NCBI GenBank assembly: GCA_031265355.1
Contig: JAISCT010000070.1
Location: forward strand, 1-62,677
Origin: Oscillospiraceae bacterium
GTDB lineage: Bacteria > Bacillota > Clostridia > Oscillospirales > UBA929
Length of the DNA stretch: 62,677 nt
Direction: 5' to 3'
This document shows, one piece after another, positions 53,456-62,677 of the stretch. The notes beneath the pieces are model-generated. The model was not told the origin of the DNA, did no database searches, and worked only from the letters and a program-made list of their open reading frames with translations. Position 1 is the first letter of the stretch. Each line of letters begins with the position of its first letter. The position numbers and the translations under genes were made by a program.

Positions 53456-55952
53456 GAATAGATTCACCGATCGGGCGCAGGCCGCGATCCGGCTGTCGCA
53501 CCAGGCCGCGGCCGAGCTGGGGCATGGCTATGTGGGCAGCGAGCACCTGCTGCTGGGACTTTTGTTAGAGGAGGAGGGCGTGGCGGCCCACGCGCTCCGG
53601 GGTGTGGAGATCACGGCGGACGCGGTGCGCAAACAGGTGATAGAAGCCGTGGGCCAGGGAGAGCCCAACCAGACGCCGGTGCAAGGGCTCACGCCCCGGT
53701 CCAAGCGGATCATTGAGCTGGCGTTTGCCGAGGCGGGGCGCATGGGACACAGTTATGTGGGCACCGAGCACCTGCTGCTGGGCATCTTGCACGAATCCGA
53801 CTCCGTTGCCGCGCGGCTGCTGACCGCGATGGGGATGGATATCCGCCGGGTGTATCAGGACATCGTGGGTACGCTGGGCGCGGAGCCGTCCCGCCAGGGC
53901 GCCGGCGTCGGCCCCGACGTTGGCGGCGGGCGGGGCCAGTCCCGCGGCCGGCGCGGGGAGACAAAGACGCTCGACCAGTTCGGGCGCGACCTCACCGACT
54001 ACGCGCGGGAGGGGCGGCTGGACCCGATCATCGGGCGGGACGCCGAGATCCAGCGCATCATCCAGATCCTCTCGCGCCGGACAAAGAACAACCCGGTGCT
54101 GATAGGGGAGCCGGGTGTGGGCAAGACGGCCGTCGCCGAGGGGCTGGCGCAGAAGATCGTGGCCAGCGAGGTGCCGGAGAACCTGCGCGACAAGCGCGTC
54201 GTGACACTGGATCTTTCTGGCATGGTGGCGGGCACGAAGTACCGCGGCGAATTCGAGGAGCGCATCAAGGCCGCGATGGAGGAGATCCGCCGGGCCGGCA
54301 ATGTGATCTTGTTCATCGACGAGATCCATACGGTCATTGGCGCCGGCGCCGCCGAGGGCGCAATCGACGCGGCCAATATCTTAAAGCCGGCGCTCTCGCG
54401 CGGGGAGATTCAGGTGATCGGCGCGACGACGCTGAACGAGTACCGCAAACACATCGAAAAGGACGCCGCGTTTGAGCGCCGCTTCCAGCCGGTTACGGTG
54501 GGTGAGCCCTCCCAGGAGGAGACCGTCGCCATTTTGAAGGGTCTGCGCGACCGCTATGAGGCCCACCACAAGGTGAAGATCTCCGACGCGGCCATCGAGG
54601 CGGCGGTTGTAATGTCCACGCGCTACATCTCCGACCGGCAGCTGCCGGACAAGGCCATCGACGTCATCGACGAGGCGGCCAGCCGGCTGCGTTTGCAGAG
54701 TCTCACGGCGCCGCTCGACCTCAAGGAGCGCGAGGAGAAGGTGCAGAAGCTGGCGCAGGAAAAAGAGGAGGCCGTCCACATGCAGGACTTCGAGCGGGCC
54801 GCGCGTCTGCGCGACCAGGAAAAGGCCCTGCGCACCGAGATTGAGGCCGAACGCACGTCGTGGCAGGACGCGCAGTCCCGGCAGTCCGGCGAGGTGGGCG
54901 AGACCGAGGTGGCCGCCGTGGTGTCCGGCTGGACCGGCATTCCGGTCACCCGCCTGACCGAGTGTGAGTCCGAGCGGCTGCTCAAGATGGAGGAGACGCT
55001 GCACGGCCGCGTCATCGGGCAAAACGAGGCGGTGAGCGCCGTCTCCCGCGCGATCCGGCGCGGGCGCGTGGGGTTGGGGGACCCGAAGCGGCCGATCGGC
55101 TCGTTTATCTTCCTCGGGCCCACCGGCGTGGGCAAGACGGAGCTGTGCCGCGCGCTGGCCGAGGCGCTGTTTGGCGACGAGAACGCGATGTTGCGCGTTG
55201 ACATGTCGGAGTTTATGGAAAAGCACACGGTGAGCAAGCTGATCGGCTCGCCGCCCGGGTACGTCGGTTTCGACGAGGGCGGTCAGCTCACCGAGAAGGT
55301 GCGCCGCCGGCCGTACAGCGTCATCTTGTTCGACGAGGTTGAAAAGGCGCACCCCGACGTGTTCAACATCCTGCTCCAGATTTTGGAGGACGGCATCCTG
55401 ACGGACAGCCAAGGCCGCCGCGTGGATTTCAAGAACAGCATTGTGGTTATGACTTCCAACGTGGGCGCGCGCAGCATCACGGAGCGCGGGCGGATGGGTT
55501 TTGCCACCTCCGAGCGGGAGACCTTGAGTACCGCGGAGCTGCGTTCGGCGGTGATGACCGACCTGCGGCGCGCTTTCAGGCCGGAGTTTTTGAACCGCAT
55601 CGACGAGATCATCGTGTTCCACCAGCTCACGCGGGAGGACATTCGTCAGGTGGCCGCGCGGATGATCCGCCAGGTGGCGCAGCGTGTGGCGTCCCTCGGC
55701 GTCACGCTGGAGACGGACGACACGGCGCTCGATCTGCTGGCCGAGCGGGGTTTCGACCCCGTCTACGGCGCCCGCCCGCTGCGGCGCGCGATCCAATCGG
55801 CCATCGAGGACGCCGTGGCGGAGCGCATGCTGGACGGTCGCGCGAAGCCCGGGGACACCCTCCGTGTCAGCGCCCAAGGCGGCGAATTCTCCCTCGCCCT
55901 CGCGGCCCCCGTTATCCCGCCCCCTGCCCCGGTGCCGGCGCCCGTCATATAA
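53448..55952 (+). CDS. clpC: Clp protease ATPase subunit ClpC
   Basis: This Hsp100 unfoldase feeds ClpP. Two N-terminal Clp-N repeats ([15 protein letters not shown] and [15 protein letters not shown]) are followed by the first AAA+ domain (GEPGVGKT near residue 221), a UVR-containing middle domain ([15 protein letters not shown]) and the second AAA+ domain (GPTGVGKT near 558). The 834 residues are normal. The ATG at 53448 follows AAAGGAG. It is the last gene of the CtsR operon; McsA/McsB or MecA adaptors would activate it. clpP is not in the window. Confidence 0.97.
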   Translation: MYENRFTDRAQAAIRLSHQAAAELGHGYVGSEHLLLGLLLEEEGVAAHALRGVEITADAVRKQVIEAVGQGEPNQTPVQGLTPRSKRIIELAFAEAGRMGHSYVGTEHLLLGILHESDSVAARLLTAMGMDIRRVYQDIVGTLGAEPSRQGAGVGPDVGGGRGQSRGRRGETKTLDQFGRDLTDYAREGRLDPIIGRDAEIQRIIQILSRRTKNNPVLIGEPGVGKTAVAEGLAQKIVASEVPENLRDKRVVTLDLSGMVAGTKYRGEFEERIKAAMEEIRRAGNVILFIDEIHTVIGAGAAEGAIDAANILKPALSRGEIQVIGATTLNEYRKHIEKDAAFERRFQPVTVGEPSQEETVAILKGLRDRYEAHHKVKISDAAIEAAVVMSTRYISDRQLPDKAIDVIDEAASRLRLQSLTAPLDLKEREEKVQKLAQEKEEAVHMQDFERAARLRDQEKALRTEIEAERTSWQDAQSRQSGEVGETEVAAVVSGWTGIPVTRLTECESERLLKMEETLHGRVIGQNEAVSAVSRAIRRGRVGLGDPKRPIGSFIFLGPTGVGKTELCRALAEALFGDENAMLRVDMSEFMEKHTVSKLIGSPPGYVGFDEGGQLTEKVRRRPYSVILFDEVEKAHPDVFNILLQILEDGILTDSQGRRVDFKNSIVVMTSNVGARSITERGRMGFATSERETLSTAELRSAVMTDLRRAFRPEFLNRIDEIIVFHQLTREDIRQVAARMIRQVAQRVASLGVTLETDDTALDLLAERGFDPVYGARPLRRAIQSAIEDAVAERMLDGRAKPGDTLRVSAQGGEFSLALAAPVIPPPAPVPAPVI

Positions 55953-56088
55953 TCAGCGCCCCGCCATCGAAAGCACATCAAAAATTTTCACATTTTTGGA
56001 TGCAGGTTTGAGTGAATAAAAATATGGGAAAAGATAAGCTTTTTCATAAAAAATAGAAGAAACTGCAATAAACAAGAGAAAATCGACC

Positions 56089-56136
56089 AATAACAGGAAG
56101 TATTTGTAAGAGTGCTTGCAAATACTTCCTGTTATT
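56089..56136. repeat. Perfect 18-bp inverted repeat behind clpC
   Basis: AATAACAGGAAGTATTTG and CAAATACTTCCTGTTATT pair perfectly around a 12-base loop with AAGAGTGC. It can end the clpC transcript. The inner half is closely similar to the dyad at 19413-19443, with A-T pairs replacing G-C pairs. 55953-56088 is AT-rich and holds no gene. Confidence 0.7.
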
Positions 56137-56208
56137 TCTATGGGAAAATCTACGATATATCGTAAGAAAGCACCATCCACTTCGAAGATGTAACAGGAGG
56201 AATGGAAT

Positions 56209-57096
56209 GTGAAGACAAGAACAAGAGCGATGAGTTTTGTGCTGGCCTTTGTCATGTTGCTAACGGTGACAGCCATTGGCGTTTGGACAGCGCAGATATC
56301 TTCTGTCGCGACAGCCTCAGAGCCGCTCGATATGCAGGCGGTATTACAAGAAGGGGATCCGTTTGCATTCATGAAAAATGAATATGGGCTAGGAGATTCG
56401 CTGCAAGACGAATGGGTGCAAACCCCGCAAAGCGTGGCTGTGCCGGTGCAGAGATACATCGTCAAGTATAAAGAGGGCGAGGAAGCGCAGGCCAGAGAAA
56501 TGGTCGCTCCTCTTGTGTCGAGCTCACAGACGGTACAAGAGAAAGTGGACAGATTCAAAGAAACCGCATCGACGTCCCTTACGTTTGTGAACCCGGAAAT
56601 GGGCGGTACGCCGTCCCGCACTGACTTGGCGACAGTGGACATGGAACGGCTGGAGGTACTCACGCTGCAGGAACCGCTGCTTCCGTCAGAGTTGTCTCAA
56701 CAACTAGAAGATATGGGGGTCGGCTCTCATATAAGATATATTCAACCCGACTTTTGTCTTTCTCTGAAGGACTTGTCATTGGAATTGGAGACGACATCGG
56801 ACTCAGGGACGACTTTGACAGAGGAAACGGAAGTTGTGTTTGGAGGAGGAACAACATCGTTCGAGTCAATTGAACAGACCGAGGGCTCCGAACAGGCGGC
56901 GCCCGTCTTGGTGGCCATGATTGACACAGGCGTAGACACAGCGCACGAGGACTTGGCGGACTTTCTGGTGGAGGGCTATAACGCGACGGACGGTACGAAT
57001 CTCATATACGGCGTTGATCTGCCGGCGGCATACACACATGGCGTACATGTTGCCGGACTCATTCCGATACGGCGAGAGAGACGGATGCGAATGTAA
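56209..57096 (+). CDS. Subtilase, N-terminal part of a frameshifted gene
   Basis: A GTG after ACAGGAGG opens a signal peptide (MKTRTRAMSFVLAFVMLL), a long propeptide-like region with YIVKYKEGEEAQAREMV, and the first half of an S8 domain: the aspartate in VAMIDTGVDTAHEDL and the histidine in HGVHVAGLI. The frame then ends at a TGA-free but premature TAA (57094-57096). The other half continues in a different frame from about 57065; inserting one base near ATT|CCG would restore LI-A-DTARETDANVKILPI. It is a paralogue of the gene at 1-406. It is either a recent pseudogene or a sequencing or assembly error. Confidence 0.85.
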   Translation: MKTRTRAMSFVLAFVMLLTVTAIGVWTAQISSVATASEPLDMQAVLQEGDPFAFMKNEYGLGDSLQDEWVQTPQSVAVPVQRYIVKYKEGEEAQAREMVAPLVSSSQTVQEKVDRFKETASTSLTFVNPEMGGTPSRTDLATVDMERLEVLTLQEPLLPSELSQQLEDMGVGSHIRYIQPDFCLSLKDLSLELETTSDSGTTLTEETEVVFGGGTTSFESIEQTEGSEQAAPVLVAMIDTGVDTAHEDLADFLVEGYNATDGTNLIYGVDLPAAYTHGVHVAGLIPIRRERRMRM

Positions 57097-57101
57097 AGAT
57101 T

Positions 57102-59546
57102 TTGCCCATTCAGGCATTCAGGAACGCAGTGGCATACACCAGTGACATACTCGCCGCTATCGCCCATGCGGAGGAACAGGGCGCATCTATTGTGAACTGC
57201 AGTTTTGGGAGCACGTCTGACAATCCGGCGCTGTTTGAAACGATTCGAGACAGCAATATGCTGTTTGTCTGCGCGGCCGGCAACAGCCGGCATGACATGG
57301 CGGAGACGCCGTCGTACCCGGCGGCTTACGATCTGCCCAACGTGATCGGCGTCGCCTCAGTCAACAATGACGGGGGTCTCAGCTATTTTTCCAACTACGG
57401 GGCCGGCATTGTGGACATCACCGCGCCGGGGCGAAGTGTCATGTCCACAATACCTGAAAACGGAAGAGGACCGATGACAGGCACGTCTATGTCGGCCGGT
57501 ATCGTGACGGGCGCGGCGGCAGCGGTGCTGTCGCTGGTGCAAGGAGAGGACCCGGATTTCGATCTGGCGTCTCTGCGCTTACGATTGCTGGATACGGCGG
57601 ATCAGCTGAGCAATCTTCAGGATTATATATCTGAAGGCAGGCGGCTCAATTTGGCCTGCGCGTTGGAGGGAGAAAATCTGGGTGGCGTTCTTGATCTGGA
57701 GCCGGAAGAGGACACCGATGAAGCCGGTTATCAAGAAGATACCGGCGAACAGTTCTCCCTGTATTCGGGAGAGACAAATCAACCCACCAATATTGTGGTA
57801 AGTGCCACTCCGGTGTATCCTCCCCAAGAGTCAAGCGTATATCAATATCTGTTGATCGGTTATATTAGCGTTACGGTGTACGATGCAAATAACAATGTGT
57901 TGACAGGGCAGTCTCTTACCTTCGGTGTCCAAAACGGAGATGGAAGTGTTGTCGTGGATGCGAGCACGGGTCAGATTTTGATGCATTTTACCGCGACGAG
58001 TTTTCCAAGCAATCTTGTGGTATGGGCGGCCTGCGGTTCTATCAAGGGATACAGCGCCCCGCAGTCTTCTACAGTGCCCGCCAATCTGACGGTCTCTCTT
58101 TCCTCCGACAATCTGACGATTCCACAATCCGGCTCTGTCACAACGACGGCTGTGGCGACGGTGCGGAATTCCAGCAACGCGGTGCTCACGGGACAAAGCG
58201 TCTCGTATGCACTGGTGAGCAGTTACACCGGGGTGAGCATCAACAGCAGTACAGGTGTCGTGACAATATCTCCGTCGGCGTCCGCAGGAACCGTCACGGT
58301 ACGGGCCACTTGTGGAGAGGCTACCAATACGGCGGCGTTCAATTTGACATCGTCATCCGGCGCGCCAGCCACGCTGACAGCGACGATAACACCGGGCACA
58401 CTGACGATACCATCTTCCGGATCGTCGACCGCTACGGCAACCGCCACGGTGCGAGATGCGAACAACAGTGTGCTCACAGGGCAGACAGTCACCTATTCCT
58501 TGGTTACCGCCAAGACCGGTGTAAGCATCAACAGCAGCACCGGCATCGTGACGGTATCATCTACAGCGACAGCCGGGACAGTGACGGTCAAGGGAACCTG
58601 TGGGAGCATAACGGGCACAGCCACATTGACGCTGACGACAGCTGTGCCGTCGAGTCTCACCGTGACGCTTACCCCAAGCACTGTGACAATCCCGACAAGC
58701 GGGACGGCCACATCTACGGCGACGGCCACAGTGTGGGACGTGAACAACAATGTGCTTATCGGGCAAACGGTGACATACTCGCTGACAACCTCAAAAACAG
58801 GCGTGAGCGTCAACGGAAGCAGCGGTGTGGTGACGGTATCATCCACGGCGACAGCCGGCACGGTGACGGTCCAAGGGACCTGCGGGAGTGTGACGGGCAC
58901 GGCCACATTGACGCTGACGACAACTGTACCGTCGAGTCTCACCGTGACGCTTACGCCGAGCAGCGTGACAATCCCGACAAGCGGAACAGTCACATCCACG
59001 GCCGCGGCGACAGTGCGGGACGCGAACAACAATGTGCTTACCGGGCAAACAGTGACATATTCGCTGCCGACGTCGAAGACAGGCGTGAGCGTCAACGGAA
59101 GCAGCGGTGTGGTGACAGTGTCGTCCACAGCGACAGCCGGCACAGTGACAATCCAAGGGACCTGTGGGAGCGTGACGGGTACAGCGACATTGACGTTGAC
59201 ATTGACATCCTCGGCGGTCAGCATGACGTTACAGGCAACGGCCAATAAAATCTACCACGTTTCAGTCAAAGGGAACAACGTAAGCTCATTCAGCGGGACA
59301 ACCTATACGGTCACCTATGATGCCTCCAAACTGGAACTGCAGGACTTTGCCGCACAGACAAAACAGGGCAAGACAGCGCCGGGCGCGGTGACAGGCACAG
59401 GCCTCACCATTGTGTCGCACAGCAACGGCGTCCTCACTTTCACAGTGCAAAAGACGATCTCCAGTGGGTACAAGTGGTCGGGTGTATTGACGGTGTTGAA
59501 GTTCAGGGCTCTGTCAACTGGCAGCAACAGTCTGCAGGTTGCATAA
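57102..59546 (+). CDS. Subtilase, C-terminal part with tandem Ig-like repeats
   Basis: Coding begins in this frame around 57065; the ATG at 57102 is only the first in-frame start. It supplies the rest of the S8 domain: VNCSFGSTSDNP, the oxyanion asparagine in CAAGNSRHD and the serine in MTGTSMSAGIVTG. One half and four full Ig-like repeats of about 94 residues follow (each with VLTGQTVTYSL and TATAGTVTVKGTCGS-like segments). A cohesin-like C-terminal domain (YTVTYDASKLELQDF to VLTVLKF) ends it. No wall anchor is visible. Together with 56209-57096 it would make a protein of about 1110 residues. Confidence 0.85.
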   Translation: MPIQAFRNAVAYTSDILAAIAHAEEQGASIVNCSFGSTSDNPALFETIRDSNMLFVCAAGNSRHDMAETPSYPAAYDLPNVIGVASVNNDGGLSYFSNYGAGIVDITAPGRSVMSTIPENGRGPMTGTSMSAGIVTGAAAAVLSLVQGEDPDFDLASLRLRLLDTADQLSNLQDYISEGRRLNLACALEGENLGGVLDLEPEEDTDEAGYQEDTGEQFSLYSGETNQPTNIVVSATPVYPPQESSVYQYLLIGYISVTVYDANNNVLTGQSLTFGVQNGDGSVVVDASTGQILMHFTATSFPSNLVVWAACGSIKGYSAPQSSTVPANLTVSLSSDNLTIPQSGSVTTTAVATVRNSSNAVLTGQSVSYALVSSYTGVSINSSTGVVTISPSASAGTVTVRATCGEATNTAAFNLTSSSGAPATLTATITPGTLTIPSSGSSTATATATVRDANNSVLTGQTVTYSLVTAKTGVSINSSTGIVTVSSTATAGTVTVKGTCGSITGTATLTLTTAVPSSLTVTLTPSTVTIPTSGTATSTATATVWDVNNNVLIGQTVTYSLTTSKTGVSVNGSSGVVTVSSTATAGTVTVQGTCGSVTGTATLTLTTTVPSSLTVTLTPSSVTIPTSGTVTSTAAATVRDANNNVLTGQTVTYSLPTSKTGVSVNGSSGVVTVSSTATAGTVTIQGTCGSVTGTATLTLTLTSSAVSMTLQATANKIYHVSVKGNNVSSFSGTTYTVTYDASKLELQDFAAQTKQGKTAPGAVTGTGLTIVSHSNGVLTFTVQKTISSGYKWSGVLTVLKFRALSTGSNSLQVA
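58074..59203 (+). repeat. Four tandem Ig-like coding repeats
   Basis: Repeats of roughly 280 bp begin near 58074, 58362, 58642 and 58927. The last two are nearly identical at DNA level, suggesting recent duplication or gene conversion. Confidence 0.75.
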
Positions 59547-59600
59547 AACACGTATTGAGTTCATAAACAATCCAAAAGACAATATACTGGGGGAAATAAT

Positions 59601-62600
59601 ATGAAGAAGTTTTATCGATTCGTCGCGTGTCTGCTGAGCGTAGTTCTTTGTGTTTCTCTGGCGCCGCGCGGGGTTGTCGTTCTTGTTAGCGCTGACAGTG
59701 AGACAGCGCAAGAGTTTACCGGCTACACGGTTAGGAGTGCGGAAGAGTACGAGGCGGTCAAAGAAGAGCTTGGATCCATTGCGCCCTTGACCAGAGAGTG
59801 TGACAGGTATTCGATGCTGTCCGATGCGGAAAAGGACAAGATTCTTACACTATATGGGATTACAGTGCCTGAGATGGAAGAACTGGAAGAATTGGGATTC
59901 TCCATCTCGACATCCGCACAATATGCCCGTGTTATGAACACCTATGACCTGAGCATGGAAGAAGTGGTTTATGCGGCAGACATGTTTGGTGATGTCAATT
60001 TGTTGGCGGTAGAACTTCGCCGATTTGGAGAATTCATCGCAGACAAAGAGTTGTCGCAAGAGATGATCGATCATGTGCGTGCCATGGTACTGGAAGGGCA
60101 TGAATATGTGAAGGCAATGTATTCGTACGCAGCGGCCCAAGTCATGCAAATGGACGCCGAGACAGCGTCCGCATCGTCGTCAGGTATGCAAGCAGCGCCC
60201 GTCAGACGCTCACTGCTCAGCGAGCAGGAAGAATCACTCTTAAGCGAAGAGATGCTATGGTTTGAGTCGGAGGATCTGCAGGACTCTGAGTCGGTAGTGG
60301 ACGAACATATCGTGGCACTGTCCGAATTTTATGGGATAGACCCGGAAGTTTTGCAGGAATATCTGGATGAAACAGCGATAGACATAGAAGAATTTGAAGA
60401 ATTGCTAAAGGATGCGATGCTGGAACTGTGCCCTTCAGATGAGGAGACAGGAGAAAGTACAAGCCTGACGCAAAATCAGCTGAGCTCGGCATCCATGACG
60501 GCATCAGTATCATATAGCGCTATGTCGGGCACAGGAGAAGAGGAAGATGTAATATCAGCACCGTTTACATATCAAAAGACAGAGTATGAGAGTGTCAATT
60601 TGAATACAGGCGACTATATGTATGAAGAGACGGATCTGGTGTTACCTGGGAAGAATGGATTGGACTTAGTATTGACGCGCAGATATGATTCTTCTGACGC
60701 TAATATAGAAATTCCTTGGGGATTTGTAAGCAATCCAAATGCGATTGTGTACACACTCCGGTACGTATATTATCTGCAAAGCGCAGGCACGAATGATTTG
60801 GAATGTTATGAGAGCAATCGGATCTCTCCGAATCAATATAATAGATATACATGGGGAGATGGAGTTGCACATGATGTGCTATTACACGAATCAGCCATGG
60901 TAAGCTATGCTGGCCAATATGACTATTATATGGATCTAAGTGATGGAAGATGGTATTTTTGGGACACCTTCAGTATGAGAAACATGAACATTCAGTTCAG
61001 GATAAAAGACAAAGACTACATGATGCAGTGTATTGAGCAGTATATTGAACCGGCAGTATTCACATCAACTGATACTGTGACTGGAGAATTAATTGGTATT
61101 TTAGCGCAGCCTGAGATCATTGTCAATGAAAACACGCTAAGTACCGCAGCCTATAGTGGTACAAGCACTTTGGCAAATGCATACTCCCAAAACAGGTACG
61201 GATTGGGTATAGGATGGAGTTATGCTTTTACCTCCATTGACAAATATTTTGATACGACATATGACACTGACCTTATTGAGAATGAGACCCACTTTATGTT
61301 GAATCTTGCGGACGGGCGGAAATTTAGAGTCAACTTCGAGAACGGAGATACAGGCGAAATTGAAGGATATCTCGGCGAGAATATTATATTAACGACACAG
61401 AACCAAGGCGGCGCCAATCAGACGTATACAGTGAGATATGCAGATGGCAAGACAGAGACGATGAATAAGGACGGTTTTATCACACAGATTAAAGATAGGT
61501 ACAACAACAGCATCAATTTTATCTATGAATACACATCCAGCGAGTACGATAGCCTTAGTCGAGCGAAGAAGATGACGATTACAGATACATTGGGGCGTGT
61601 TGTGACACTCGACGATTTTCAAAACAACTCAAGCAAAAGAATTTTAACGGCGCCAGATGGCACAACAAAAGAATTTACATTGGCGACGGATAACAGCAAT
61701 GGAAGAACATACAAATATCTTACAGAAGTCAAAGATGAAAATGATCGTGCGACAGAATATAGATCAATTATACGTGAGGAAGAATTTAATGTATTTTCTC
61801 CTCGCCCACTGGAAGAAGATGGACTTATAGGGAAGATAGGGCGGAGATATTTGACGACAGTTTTTTACACAACGAATGTTGAAGAAGAAGAAGACGGAAG
61901 ATGGTCCTTGCAATTCACCCAATGGGGCAGCTCTTTAAGGCACATTTCTAATGGAATTGGTCATCAGGGATATAGAAGGTTGAAAACGCGTTATATTTTT
62001 AGAAACAAGGTGGGAGAAAAGAGAACCAATATGACAGAATATTCCTACGAAAGTGATCCGACGGCTTACGGTCACACATATTTGTGGATTAACGGGAATG
62101 CCACAAAGTATTCCACCACGGCGAAAGATTATTACTACTGGTGGTGTGTCCCGGAAGGGGAGACGCGTCAAGGTAGCTTTATGGTTTATTACGGCAAAAC
62201 ACGATACGAATTTGACACCAGCAATCGGATGCGGCGAGAAAGGGTATATACGGCGCTCACAGATGAAGCGCCATATATACATGTAGATTTGTCAAATAAT
62301 TCTATTATAAATCCTGACACACGGATACAAGAGAGAGATTACACATATGGCTGGACGGAGAAGCCGATCTCCATAGTTGAGCGGACATACAACTATGCCG
62401 GCGGAGGTGATTACGTAGAGAAAAGCCATCTATATGAATATGATTGGACAGGCAATGTCACGAAATATACAGACCCTGTCGGACATGTCACGGATTATAC
62501 ATATGATATTTCGACTGGAAACTATAATATGCCGCTGACAAAGACATACAAGCGTGACGCGAATACGACGATCAAAGAGCAGTACACCTTGACAGCTGAT

Positions 62601-62677
62601 AAAAAGGACATCAAAATCCACGAAGCATATGAGAACAATGTGCGCAAACAGAAGACAGAGTACACCTATGACACTTA
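59601..62677 (+). CDS. RHS/YD-repeat secreted protein, N-terminal part (cut by window edge)
   Basis: An ATG after GGGGGAAATAAT opens 1025 codons with no stop before the window end. It has a signal peptide (MKKFYRFVACLLSVVLCVSL), about 300 acidic residues including EEFEELLKDAM, then the start of an RHS shell: LNTGDYMYEETDLVLPGKNG and LDLVLTRRYDS, GLGIGWSYAFTS, and YD-type units such as YDWTGNVTKYTDPVGHVTDYTYD. The DNA is clearly AT-richer than the core genes. RHS proteins of this class usually end in a variable toxin or secreted effector domain, which would lie beyond the window. That end is unknown here. Confidence 0.9.
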   Translation, partial: MKKFYRFVACLLSVVLCVSLAPRGVVVLVSADSETAQEFTGYTVRSAEEYEAVKEELGSIAPLTRECDRYSMLSDAEKDKILTLYGITVPEMEELEELGFSISTSAQYARVMNTYDLSMEEVVYAADMFGDVNLLAVELRRFGEFIADKELSQEMIDHVRAMVLEGHEYVKAMYSYAAAQVMQMDAETASASSSGMQAAPVRRSLLSEQEESLLSEEMLWFESEDLQDSESVVDEHIVALSEFYGIDPEVLQEYLDETAIDIEEFEELLKDAMLELCPSDEETGESTSLTQNQLSSASMTASVSYSAMSGTGEEEDVISAPFTYQKTEYESVNLNTGDYMYEETDLVLPGKNGLDLVLTRRYDSSDANIEIPWGFVSNPNAIVYTLRYVYYLQSAGTNDLECYESNRISPNQYNRYTWGDGVAHDVLLHESAMVSYAGQYDYYMDLSDGRWYFWDTFSMRNMNIQFRIKDKDYMMQCIEQYIEPAVFTSTDTVTGELIGILAQPEIIVNENTLSTAAYSGTSTLANAYSQNRYGLGIGWSYAFTSIDKYFDTTYDTDLIENETHFMLNLADGRKFRVNFENGDTGEIEGYLGENIILTTQNQGGANQTYTVRYADGKTETMNKDGFITQIKDRYNNSINFIYEYTSSEYDSLSRAKKMTITDTLGRVVTLDDFQNNSSKRILTAPDGTTKEFTLATDNSNGRTYKYLTEVKDENDRATEYRSIIREEEFNVFSPRPLEEDGLIGKIGRRYLTTVFYTTNVEEEEDGRWSLQFTQWGSSLRHISNGIGHQGYRRLKTRYIFRNKVGEKRTNMTEYSYESDPTAYGHTYLWINGNATKYSTTAKDYYYWWCVPEGETRQGSFMVYYGKTRYEFDTSNRMRRERVYTALTDEAPYIHVDLSNNSIINPDTRIQERDYTYGWTEKPISIVERTYNYAGGGDYVEKSHLYEYDWTGNVTKYTDPVGHVTDYTYDISTGNYNMPLTKTYKRDANTTIKEQYTLTADKKDIKIHEAYENNVRKQKTEYTYDT

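Noticed and set aside
54381..55877. 498-codon minus-strand frame opposite clpC
   Set aside because: Shadow of the clpC third-position GC pattern.

Overview
The window comes from a fairly GC-rich bacterium of the Bacillota, most likely an anaerobic member of the Clostridia. The evidence is the complete ctsR-mcsA-mcsB-clpC operon with two CtsR boxes, a consensus parS next to a Soj-type ParA, a gdpP-rplI-dnaB-tilS-hpt-ftsH block, rubrerythrin plus desulfoferrodoxin, S-layer-homology anchoring, and frequent GTG/TTG starts with strong AGGAGG ribosome sites. The parA, serS and rplI-dnaB gene sets often lie near the replication origin in this phylum. No rRNA, tRNA or CRISPR array was seen.

Region 1 to 15.6 kb is mostly minus strand. 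It opens with the cut 5' end of a secreted subtilase and a decayed relative of it. Then come dfx and rbr (superoxide and peroxide reduction), two lipoproteins, mscL-serS, parA with parS, a J-domain/NTF2-like/degenerate-GGDEF fusion, an AIM24-family protein, and a nifS-nifU-M20 peptidase-lipoprotein operon. A two-gene cassette encoding a PARP-like ADP-ribosyltransferase candidate and a small basic partner follows. Two families of small palindromic repeats are scattered here. One is a twin-hairpin element found in the 5' region of three genes in the same relative orientation. The other is a MITE-like element that starts exactly at the stop codon of two genes.

Region 15.9 to 30.3 kb is mostly plus strand: a chemoreceptor, an AT-richer DUF4143-type ATPase (minus strand), a BlaI/BlaR1-type regulator-sensor pair, a 44-residue membrane protein (minus strand), and the housekeeping run gdpP, rplI, dnaB, tilS, hpt, ftsH. 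tilS carries a 22-residue unit repeated three times, and the blaR1-like gene carries three in-frame blocks of a short repeat.

Region 30.7 to 44.5 kb is the surface/extracellular section: an S-layer-anchored subtilase, a catalase, and a 2927-residue multidomain secreted protein. Region 44.6 to 50.8 kb is minus strand: a zinc-type ABC importer (znuA, znuC, znuB) with a small HNHDH membrane protein, then hemW and lepA. Region 51 to 56 kb is the CtsR regulon operon on the plus strand.

From about 56 kb to the end the DNA is visibly AT-richer. It carries a frameshifted subtilase with tandem Ig-like repeats (a paralogue of the gene cut at the window start), followed by the start of a large RHS/YD-repeat secreted protein that runs off the window. 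Both ends of the window therefore lie in the same kind of secreted-protease accessory DNA, flanking a conserved core.
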